Origin: Chthonomonas sp. UBA6659
GTDB lineage: Bacteria; Armatimonadota; Fimbriimonadia; Fimbriimonadales; Fimbriimonadaceae
DNA: 27,498 nucleotides
Assembly: GCA_002455425.1 (NCBI GenBank)
Contig: DKKT01000035.1
Location: 1 to 27,498, forward strand
Direction of reading: 5' to 3'
Of this stretch, positions 21,278 through 27,498 are shown one piece after another. The translations under genes were made by a program, and so were the position numbers. Below the pieces are notes generated by a model. That model saw only the letters and a list, made by a program, of their open reading frames with translations, was not told where the DNA came from and searched no databases. Position 1 is the first letter of the stretch. Each line of letters starts with the position of its first letter.

Positions 21278-22972
21278 ATGGGCTCTTTGATCCTTCGCAT
21301 ACGGACTTGGTGGGAAACGGCGGACCGCACGCAGCGGTTGGTTACGGCCGTCGGCGGCACGTTCCTGATCGTGCTTCTGGTCTTGACCTTCTACTTCGCG
21401 AGTCGACCGAAGTTTGAAATCCTCTTTGGGGGCCTCAGCCCCGCTGACCAGGGCATGGTCGTGTCCGAGCTTCAGAAGCTCGGCATCGCGAACCAGTACG
21501 ACGCCCGGGGCACCGTGTTGGTGCCATCGAGCCAAGTCGCGGAAGCGCGAGCCGGACTCGCGGTCGCGGGCAAGATGCCGAACTCGGGGCATGGCGGCTA
21601 CGCCGAGCTCGACAAGATCGGCATGATGAACACACCGAAGGTCGAGCAGGAGCGCATCAAGGCCGGCATCGAGCAGGAGCTGTCGGCAAGCGTGGAACAG
21701 GTCACCGGGGTCAGCGCGGCTCGCGTGCACATCACCCTTGGCGACGATTCGCCCTTCATGCGTGAGCGAAAACCGCCGACCGCCAGCATCTTCGTGACGC
21801 CGACGGCGGACGGGGCGCTGGGCGTGGATCAGGCGCGGGCGATCTCGCGGTTGGTGGCCAACGCGGTTCCGAAGCTCACGACCCAGAACGTCGCCGTGAT
21901 CAGCTCCGATGGGCGCACCCTTTGGGACGGTCAAGAGGATCAAGGAAGCGGCGGTCGGGCCGAGCGCAAGGTCCAGGCCGAGATCGCCGAAAGCAAGCGC
22001 CGCGAGCAGGAGATTCAGAACAAGCTCGATGTCGCGTTCGGACGCGGCAATACGGTGGTCAGCGTCGACCTCGCCATGGACTTCAATCCGAAGTCGATCC
22101 AGAAGGTCGAGGTCACGCCCTCGGAAGGGCCGATCAACAAGGAACTCAATACCGAAGAGATGTCGGGCGGTGCGAACGGTGCCGGAGGCAATCCGTTCCG
22201 GGCCGCAACCGACCCGGGCGCCCCCGCAGCCGGTTCTGGCTCGGACGGCGATCAGAACTACACGAGCAAGCAGGTCTCCGAGCGGTATGACCGAAACGTG
22301 ACACAGACGAGCATCGAGGAATCGGCCGGCGAACTCAAGTCGATGGCCATCAACGTCCTCGTCAACAAGACGAAGGTCACCGACGATGCGCCGGTGACCT
22401 CGTTTCTGAACGGCTATCTCGGTCCGAAGCTCGGCGACCCGAGCTTCAGCGTCAACGTGACGAGTCTTGAATTCGACACGACGGCGCAGAAGGCGATCGA
22501 GACCGCGGCCGCGGCCACCGCCGGCAAAGACCGTAGCCGGCAGATCATTTCCCTTCTCCCGGTCCTGGCTCTGATCATCGTCGGCTTTCTGGTCGTGCGA
22601 GCGATCGGCAAGGCCGCGCGTCCCGACGTCCTCGTGACGGCGTTGCCGGATGGCCGAGTTCTACCCATGGGAGCAGGTGGTGCCTACGGCCCCGGCGGAC
22701 AGGTGGCCCTTCGGGGAGCTCAGGGAGCCCAGGCCGGAACGCACGGCTTGGCACCGGGCGGGGCTCAGGCCCTCGCTCCAGGATCCGATCCAGCCATGCA
22801 CTTCGACGAAGAACCTGAGGTCGAAGGATTCGATCCGGTCACCGGGCAACCGATCCGGAGCATTCGAAGCAAGGTCAACGTCCCACTCGAACAGATCAAG
22901 AAGCTGGCCAAGGAACGGCCGAGCACGGTAGCCATGCTCCTGAAGAGCTGGATGCTGGAGGAGCGACGCTAA
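21278..22972 (+). CDS. fliF: Flagellar MS-ring protein FliF
   Basis: The 564-residue protein builds the MS ring in the inner membrane. A first membrane span lies at about 24-46 (AVGGTFLIVLLVLTFYFA). The periplasmic part opens with the ring-building motif EILFGGLSPADQGMVVSELQKL, then TPKVEQERIKAGIEQELSASVEQV and SAARVHITLGDDSPFMRERKPPTASIFV. A second span (ISLLPVLALIIVGFLVVRAI) is near residue 435. The cytoplasmic tail ends with IKKLAKERPSTVAMLLKSWMLEE, the FliG-binding segment. A Gly/Ala-rich stretch after the second span (about 470-510) is longer than usual. Start ATG follows a weak GAAGG about 12 nt upstream. The stop is 1 bp from fliG. Confidence 0.97.
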   Translation: MGSLILRIRTWWETADRTQRLVTAVGGTFLIVLLVLTFYFASRPKFEILFGGLSPADQGMVVSELQKLGIANQYDARGTVLVPSSQVAEARAGLAVAGKMPNSGHGGYAELDKIGMMNTPKVEQERIKAGIEQELSASVEQVTGVSAARVHITLGDDSPFMRERKPPTASIFVTPTADGALGVDQARAISRLVANAVPKLTTQNVAVISSDGRTLWDGQEDQGSGGRAERKVQAEIAESKRREQEIQNKLDVAFGRGNTVVSVDLAMDFNPKSIQKVEVTPSEGPINKELNTEEMSGGANGAGGNPFRAATDPGAPAAGSGSDGDQNYTSKQVSERYDRNVTQTSIEESAGELKSMAINVLVNKTKVTDDAPVTSFLNGYLGPKLGDPSFSVNVTSLEFDTTAQKAIETAAAATAGKDRSRQIISLLPVLALIIVGFLVVRAIGKAARPDVLVTALPDGRVLPMGAGGAYGPGGQVALRGAQGAQAGTHGLAPGGAQALAPGSDPAMHFDEEPEVEGFDPVTGQPIRSIRSKVNVPLEQIKKLAKERPSTVAMLLKSWMLEERR

Positions 22973-22973
22973 G

Positions 22974-23981
22974 ATGCGCAAGACAGGCGAATTGAGTAGC
23001 CGCCGCAAGGCGGCCGTGATCTTGATGGCGATCGGCCCGGAGGTCGCAGCCGAGGTGATCAAACACTTCGACGAAGAGGCTGTCGAGCAACTTTCGCTCG
23101 AAGTCGCGCGGCTCGAGAAGGTGACGTCCGAGCAACGCGAGTCGATCGTCAACGAGTTCCACGACATCGCCGTCGCCCAGGATTACATCTCGGAGGGTGG
23201 CGTGGAGCAGGCCCGCAAGGTGCTGTCGGCGGCGTTCGGCGACGAGCAGGCCGATGGGATGGTCAAGAAGATCGTTGCGGCGATGCAGGTCGTTCCGTTC
23301 GAGTTTCTGAAGCGCGCCGATCCCCAGCAGCTGCTCGGTTTCATTCAGGATGAGCATCCTCAGACGATCGCGCTGATTCTCTCCTATCTGCCCATGAACC
23401 AGGCGGCCCTTATTCTCACGAAACTCCCGCCCGAACTCCGGGCTGAGGTCGCGGAGCGGATCGCGATGATGGACCAGACGCCGCCGGAGGTGATTCGACG
23501 GGTCGAACAGGTCCTCGAGAAGAAGGTCTCCAGCCTCCTCAGTCAGGACATGACGAAGGCGGGCGGCCCGAAGGCCCTCGTGGAGCTCCTCAATCGGGTC
23601 GATCGGTCCACCGAGAGGCTGATTCTCGAATCCCTGAGCGAAAACAACCCCGAGATGGCGGACACGGTGAAGAACATGATGTTCGTCTTCGAGGACATCG
23701 TCGGTCTCGACGACCGCGCGATCCAGTCGCTGCTCAAGGAGGTCGATGCGAAGGACTTGGCGACGGCACTCAAGGGGGTTGGCGGTGCGGTCCAGGACAA
23801 GATTTTCCGGAACATGTCGGAACGCGCGGTCGGCATGCTCAAGGAGGACATGGAGTTCATGGGGCCGGTCAAGCTACGGGTCGTCGAAGAGGCCCAACAG
23901 AAGATCGTGGCAGCGATCCGACGGCTTGAGGAGTCGGGCGAAATCCAGATCGGACGCGGCGAGGAGGACGTGCTTGTCTAG
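22974..23981 (+). CDS. fliG: Flagellar motor switch protein FliG
   Basis: The 335-residue protein has all three FliG domains. The N-terminal part binds FliF (SSRRKAAVILMAIGPEVAAEVIKHF). The middle domain carries the EHPQT motif (FIQDEHPQTIALILSYL, about 121-137) that contacts FliM. The C-terminal torque domain has FVFEDIVGLDDRAIQSLLKEVDAKDLATALKG, with charged residues expected to meet the stator. Length and order are normal. It starts 1 bp after fliF, and its last 8 bp overlap the probable TTG start of fliH. Confidence 0.98.
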   Translation: MRKTGELSSRRKAAVILMAIGPEVAAEVIKHFDEEAVEQLSLEVARLEKVTSEQRESIVNEFHDIAVAQDYISEGGVEQARKVLSAAFGDEQADGMVKKIVAAMQVVPFEFLKRADPQQLLGFIQDEHPQTIALILSYLPMNQAALILTKLPPELRAEVAERIAMMDQTPPEVIRRVEQVLEKKVSSLLSQDMTKAGGPKALVELLNRVDRSTERLILESLSENNPEMADTVKNMMFVFEDIVGLDDRAIQSLLKEVDAKDLATALKGVGGAVQDKIFRNMSERAVGMLKEDMEFMGPVKLRVVEEAQQKIVAAIRRLEESGEIQIGRGEEDVLV

Positions 23982-24645
23982 CCCATTCGGACCGATCGCC
24001 AAGCCGACCGCACCTCAGATCGGGTCGTTTCTCGAAGTCCTGACCCCGCTCGACCGCGAGGCGCCGCCGAAGCGGAGCCGCGGTCAAGACGCGGCCCAAC
24101 GCGAGCGCGAGCGGCTCCTCGCCGAAGCCCACGCCGAAGGGTATCAGTCCGGCTTCGCGCAAGGACTCCTCGACGGGGCTGCCCAAGCCCGAAAGGAGCT
24201 TGAGGAGACGGTGATCGCCCAGATCGCGGCGTTTGCCGAGGCCCTTCAAGCGGCTCACGATCGGATCGAGCCGGCCGTTGCCGAATTCCGAGTTCAGGAA
24301 GAGGAGAAACTGGGTCTGATCGGGCTCGTCGTGGCCGAACGTCTGGTTCGCAAGACTCTTGAGAACGACCGGGAGACGGCGCTCCGGATCGCTCGCGAGA
24401 TCCTCGCCGACATTTTGCCCGCCCGCGAAGTCCGACTTCGCGTGAACCCCTTCGACCTTCCTCTGCTGGAAGCCCGCAAGAACGAACTTCTCGAAGCCTG
24501 TTCCGGACTGCGAGGCGTGGAGGTCATCGGCGACCGCACGATCGCGGGCGGCTGCGTCTTGGATTCGGACGCCGGGTCGGTCGACGCGCGCATCGAGGCA
24601 ACCCTCGAGCGAATGCTGCGCCAGGCGACCGGGGAGGCGAGCTGA
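23974..24645 (+). CDS. fliH: Flagellar export apparatus protein FliH
   Basis: The 223-residue protein regulates the export ATPase FliI. No ATG lies near the right place. The best start is TTG at 23974-23976, which has GAGGAGG 7 nt upstream and overlaps the fliG stop. The N-terminal region is variable and Pro-rich. A central helix carries EGYQSGFAQGLLDGA, a GxxxG-like repeat typical of FliH. The C-terminal domain shows LVVAERLVRKTLENDRETALRIAREIL and the end block VEVIGDRTIAGGCVLDSDAGSVDARIEATLERM, the classic FliH/YscL signature. The stop shares one base with the fliI start (TGATG). Family and end are certain; the start is probable. Confidence 0.93.
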   Translation: MSSPFGPIAKPTAPQIGSFLEVLTPLDREAPPKRSRGQDAAQRERERLLAEAHAEGYQSGFAQGLLDGAAQARKELEETVIAQIAAFAEALQAAHDRIEPAVAEFRVQEEEKLGLIGLVVAERLVRKTLENDRETALRIAREILADILPAREVRLRVNPFDLPLLEARKNELLEACSGLRGVEVIGDRTIAGGCVLDSDAGSVDARIEATLERMLRQATGEAS

Positions 24646-25961
24646 TGTCGGCTCCGACCTTCGCCCGGGTCGAGTCGGCCCTGTTGGCGACGCCCACCTA
24701 CGAGGTGCTGGGGCAGGTGCGGCAGGTCGTCGGCCTGGTCGTCGAATCGAGCGGTCCGCCTGCGAAGATCGGGGACCTGTGCTTCATCGAAACGCTGAGC
24801 GGGCGGATCGAGTCCGAGGTCGTCGGGTTCCGTGGGGACCGAGTGCTCCTCATGCCGCTCGGCGAACTGGAGGGCATTCAGGCGGGCTGCACGGTTCGTG
24901 CCGCCGGGCACGTGCTCCGGATGCCGGTCGGACGCGGGCTTCTGGGGCGGGCCGTCAACGGCCTCGGACACCCGATCGACGGGCTTGGTCCACTCGACGC
25001 TTCCGGCACCTATCCCGTGACCGCAGCGCCGCCCAACGCGCTCGAGCGGCAAATGATCCAACGGCCGTTCATGACCGGCGTCCGCGCGATCGACGGCTCT
25101 CTGACGATGGGTGTCGGCCAACGGATGGGGATTTTCGCCGGCTCCGGAGTCGGCAAGAGCACGCTCCTCGGCATGATCGCGCGCAACGGCGGTGCCGACG
25201 TCAACGTCATCGCGCTCGTCGGTGAGCGAGGGCGCGAGGTTCGCGAGTTCATGGAGAACGACTTGGGGCCGGAGGGCTTGGCTCGAAGCATCGTGGTTTG
25301 CGCGACTTCGGATGAGCCGGCGCTGCTTCGGATCAAGGCCGCTCTCGCTGCGACCGCGTTGGCCGAGTCGTTTCGTGATCAAGGCCTCAACGTGATGCTC
25401 ATGATGGACTCGGTGACGCGTTTCGCGATGGCTCAGCGTGAGGTCGGGCTTGCCGTCGGCGAGCCGCCGAGCACGAAAGGGTACACGCCGAGCGTCTTCG
25501 CACTCCTACCGCGCCTGATGGAGCGAGCCGGATGCGGACCCAGCGGCGCGATCACCGCGATCTACACCGTTCTCGTCGACGGCGACGATACGAACGAGCC
25601 GATCGCCGATGCGGCACGCTCGATCCTCGACGGCCATATCGTCTTGAATCGGAAACTCACCTCTCGCGGCCACTATCCACCGATCGACGTGATGCAGAGC
25701 CTCAGCCGCGTCATGCCGATGGTCACCACGGCAGAGCACGTGCGCCGCGCCAACGCACTGCGCGAGCTGGTCGCCGCCTATCGCGACGTCGAAGACCTCG
25801 TCAACATCGGGGCGTACAAGCCAGGAGCCAATCCCCTAGCGGATCGGGCGATCGGACGCTGGGACCAGATTCAGGGCTTTCTGCGGCAGGATCGAGCGGA
25901 AATCGCCGACCCGACGTCGACGCTGCAGGCACTGGAGGAGATTGTCGATGAAGCCGTTTGA
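24645..25961 (+). CDS. fliI: Flagellum-specific ATPase FliI
   Basis: The 438-residue ATPase powers and unlocks substrates for flagellar type III export. Walker A is GSGVGKST (about 166-173). After it come VIALVGERGREVREF, the Walker B region VMLMMDSVTRFAMAQREVGLA and the family signature GEPPSTKGYTPSVFALLPRLMERAG. The C-terminal block INIGAYKPGANPLADRAI-type (VNIGAYKPGANP) is also present. It lies one base from fliH and overlaps fliJ, in the usual fliH-fliI-fliJ order. No defect is seen. Confidence 0.98.
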   Translation: MSAPTFARVESALLATPTYEVLGQVRQVVGLVVESSGPPAKIGDLCFIETLSGRIESEVVGFRGDRVLLMPLGELEGIQAGCTVRAAGHVLRMPVGRGLLGRAVNGLGHPIDGLGPLDASGTYPVTAAPPNALERQMIQRPFMTGVRAIDGSLTMGVGQRMGIFAGSGVGKSTLLGMIARNGGADVNVIALVGERGREVREFMENDLGPEGLARSIVVCATSDEPALLRIKAALAATALAESFRDQGLNVMLMMDSVTRFAMAQREVGLAVGEPPSTKGYTPSVFALLPRLMERAGCGPSGAITAIYTVLVDGDDTNEPIADAARSILDGHIVLNRKLTSRGHYPPIDVMQSLSRVMPMVTTAEHVRRANALRELVAAYRDVEDLVNIGAYKPGANPLADRAIGRWDQIQGFLRQDRAEIADPTSTLQALEEIVDEAV

Positions 25962-26367
25962 GTTCACCCTACAGCGCGTTCTCGACTACCGCCGAATGGT
26001 CGAGGAATGGGCTAAGCACGCCTATCTCGAAGCCCGCATTCGCCGTCTTGAGGCCGAAGCGGACCTGACCCCGATCTTTGAACGGCGGGCGGCGGCCCTC
26101 GGGGAGCGGCCGGATTCGGTGGACCGGCTCCTGACCCTCGATCGCTACCTGGTTCGACTCGACGATCAGGAGCGAGATCAGCGCGCCTTGATCGCGATTC
26201 TCATCGACGAAGAGGAAGCGGCTCGGACGTCTTGGGTCGAGAGACGCCAAGACGCCGAAGCTCTGGAGAAGCTGCGGCAAAGCCAATATGAGGAGTGGGC
26301 GCTCGAAGCCGAGCGCGAAGAGCAGAGAGTGTTGGACGAGTGGGCGGTTCTGCGGAGAGCGGCATGA
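25948..26367 (+). CDS. fliJ: Flagellar export chaperone FliJ
   Basis: The 139-residue protein is almost all charged coiled coil. It opens with FEFTLQRVLDYRRMVEEWAK, the normal FliJ N terminus (F-x-L-Q-x-V-L-x-x-R). The ATG at 25948-25950 has GGAGG at 9-nt spacing; a TTG at 25942 is in frame but too close to that site. It overlaps the end of fliI by 14 bp, and its stop overlaps the next start (ATGA). FliJ sits on the FliI hexamer and helps recycle export chaperones. FliJ is weakly conserved, so the call leans on position, size and coiled coil as well as the first 20 residues. Confidence 0.9.
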   Translation: MKPFEFTLQRVLDYRRMVEEWAKHAYLEARIRRLEAEADLTPIFERRAAALGERPDSVDRLLTLDRYLVRLDDQERDQRALIAILIDEEEAARTSWVERRQDAEALEKLRQSQYEEWALEAEREEQRVLDEWAVLRRAA

Positions 26368-26984
26368 CGTTGAAGCCTCTGGGGCGCGACGGAGTCGAAC
26401 AGCGAATGCGCGAGATTCGGACCCGAATGGATGCCGTGTTCGGCCGCCCGGAGCTCCCGGCTCCGCCGACCGAGGTGACCCGCCCTCCTATCGGCGACTT
26501 TTCCGGGGCGATCGGTTCGTCAGGCCCGCTTCGACCGATGAACCCGTTCGGGGCGAGCGTCCGCGTGAACATGAACCCGGCGCCGGAGGCGATCCGCTCG
26601 ATGATCCAATCGGCAGCCGAAAAGCACGATCTCGATCCGCAGCTCTTCGAGTCGCTGGTCGCGGCCGAAAGCGCGTTCGATTCGTCCGCGGTCTCAAGCG
26701 CGGGAGCACGGGGCTTAGCCCAGTTGATGCCGGCGACCGCGCGAGCGCTGGGCGTGACGGATCCGTTTGATCCCGAACAGAACCTCCGAGGCGGCGCTAA
26801 ATATCTCTCGCAAATGCTCAAGCGCTTTGGCGGCGACGTCTCGCTCGCGCTCGCAGCGTACAACGCGGGTCCGGGAGCGGTCGAGCGACATGGTGGAATT
26901 CCACCCTACAAGGAAACCCAGACGTACGTTCGGCGAATCCTGAGCCGGTACGAGTCGATGAAGGGGGTCGTCGGTGGCCGGTAG
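26364..26984 (+). CDS. Flagellar-locus lytic transglycosylase (SLT domain), no signal peptide
   Basis: The protein has 206 residues. The C-terminal SLT domain (about 75-200) has LFESLVAAESAFDSSAVSS with the likely catalytic E102, then GARGLAQLMPATARALGV, the block LRGGAKYLSQMLKRFGGDVSLALAAYNAGPGAV, and IPPYKETQTYVRRI. All SLT motifs are intact. The first 70 residues are polar, with a short amphipathic helix (VEQRMREIRTRMDAVFG) and a Pro-rich stretch, and no Sec or Tat signal. A family enzyme cuts peptidoglycan between MurNAc and GlcNAc, here presumably to let the rod through. Export through the flagellar apparatus itself would fit the missing signal (inference). The frame is open 23 codons upstream, but the ATG at 26364, overlapping the fliJ stop by 4 bp, is the natural start. 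Confidence 0.92.
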   Translation: MTLKPLGRDGVEQRMREIRTRMDAVFGRPELPAPPTEVTRPPIGDFSGAIGSSGPLRPMNPFGASVRVNMNPAPEAIRSMIQSAAEKHDLDPQLFESLVAAESAFDSSAVSSAGARGLAQLMPATARALGVTDPFDPEQNLRGGAKYLSQMLKRFGGDVSLALAAYNAGPGAVERHGGIPPYKETQTYVRRILSRYESMKGVVGGR

Positions 26985-27441
26985 GAAGGGCCTGAAGATC
27001 GTGCTGTTCGCAGTGGTTCCGGTCCTGCTGATCGGGTCGGTGGCGGTGTTGGGCAAGTTGGGAATCGTGCCGATCCCGGGCCTTTCGCCGACGAAGCCGA
27101 AGGCCTTGGCGGGCGCCGCCGCGCTCTACGGCGAGCCCAAGGATGCCAAAACCGCTCCCGTCGCTAAGAAAGAGTTGCCAAAGCCGAAACCGAAGCCGGC
27201 CGAGACGCCGCTCGACCTCGACACCGGCGCGAAGAAGGTCGCGAAACTGTGGAATGAGATCGAGACGGACCGGTTGGTGAAGATGGTCGCGACGTGGCCG
27301 GACCCTGATCTCGCCCGCATCCTTACCAAGATGAACCTGGAAAAGTCGACGGCGCTTCTCGCGGCACTCGACCCGAAACGTGCGTCGAAGCTAAGCGAGG
27401 AGATCCTGAAGCAGGCCTCGGTCGTGGCTCAAGCGCCCTGA
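26974..27441 (+). CDS. MotE/YlxF-like flagellar membrane protein (MgtE_N-type domain)
   Basis: The 155-residue protein starts at a GTG (26974-26976), 11 bp inside the end of the transglycosylase gene. One membrane span lies near residues 8-30 (IVLFAVVPVLLIGSVAVLG). A Lys/Pro-rich linker follows (KKELPKPKPKP, about 65-75), then a helical domain, LVKMVATWPDPDLARILTKMNLEKSTALLAALDPKRASKLSEEIL. This domain resembles the MgtE N-terminal repeat (x-I-L-x-x-M-x-x-x-x-A-x-x-L-x-x-L-D-P). Such proteins lie after fliJ in Bacillus (YlxF), and in Campylobacter MotE acts as a motor chaperone. fliK is usually next; it is not visible before the window ends. The last 57 bp hold no ATG, GTG or TTG start. Confidence 0.82.
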   Translation: MAGRKGLKIVLFAVVPVLLIGSVAVLGKLGIVPIPGLSPTKPKALAGAAALYGEPKDAKTAPVAKKELPKPKPKPAETPLDLDTGAKKVAKLWNEIETDRLVKMVATWPDPDLARILTKMNLEKSTALLAALDPKRASKLSEEILKQASVVAQAP

Positions 27442-27498
27442 GCGCTCCGCATTCGGGAGATTCCGGCGGCGAGGGGAACCCCCTCCGTCCCGCGGGAG

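Noticed and set aside
27471..27485. Hairpin GAGGGG/CCCCTC after the MotE-like gene
   Set aside because: The stem is perfect but only 6 bp with a 3-nt loop, no U-tract follows, and the window ends before context is known.

Overview
The window is GC-rich, almost fully coding bacterial chromosome. The cell was probably a diderm, because waaA (Kdo transfer to lipid A) is present. It was probably motile, because it carries the start of a flagellar basal-body operon. The combination of a dockerin-repeat secreted protein, a Tat-exported GH109-type protein, a Tat-exported molybdenum hydroxylase, a Bacillus-like flagellar gene order in a diderm, and several genes that look leaderless suggests an Armatimonadota (Fimbriimonadia-like) or similar deep-branching diderm. 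That placement is inference, not proof. No tRNA, rRNA, CRISPR array, insertion sequence, phage gene or attachment site was seen.

Layout. 1-4547 is on the minus strand: a GT39 membrane glycosyltransferase cut by the window edge, a secreted probable beta-structure protein, a strong terminator, a secreted protein ending in two dockerin-type repeats, ribBA and a YqcC/DUF446 protein. cutC (plus) diverges from the YqcC gene across 33 bp that seem to hold two leaderless promoters. 5289-6973 (minus) holds a small exported protein and an MFS transporter. msrA (plus, exported form) runs tail-to-tail into waaA. From waaA the minus strand continues upstream through mnmE, a GH109-type protein, an anti-sigma-like membrane protein and its ECF sigma factor. 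The sigma gene diverges from a plus-strand operon of a two-subunit IorAB-like molybdenum hydroxylase plus a GT4 glycosyltransferase. 17440-20024 (minus) has a small membrane protein, a Rcp1-like single-domain response regulator and a three-PAS histidine kinase. From 20189 to the end (plus) is flgB-flgC-fliE-fliF-fliG-fliH-fliI-fliJ, a lytic transglycosylase and a MotE/YlxF-like gene.

How the parts work together. The flagellar genes encode the proximal rod (FlgB, FlgC), the rod-MS ring junction (FliE), the MS ring (FliF), a rotor/switch protein (FliG), the export ATPase complex (FliH, FliI, FliJ), a wall-cutting enzyme and a motor-associated membrane protein. They are tightly packed, several with overlapping ends, which implies one transcript. 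The kinase/regulator pair is coupled by a 4-bp overlap and diverges from flgB, so control of motility is possible but unproven. The ECF/anti-sigma pair is coupled in the same way and sits head-to-head with the hydroxylase operon.

Most interesting non-coding signals: a repeated TAnnnT-N5-7-ATG arrangement (leaderless starts) at four genes; two abutting hairpins between the kinase and flgB that pair fully only as minus-strand RNA; a hairpin between fliE and fliF; and a terminator whose U-tract abuts the ribosome-binding site of the next gene. I found no clearly undescribed multi-gene system. The best candidates for new biology are these RNA/promoter signals and the signal-peptide-less transglycosylase inside the flagellar operon.
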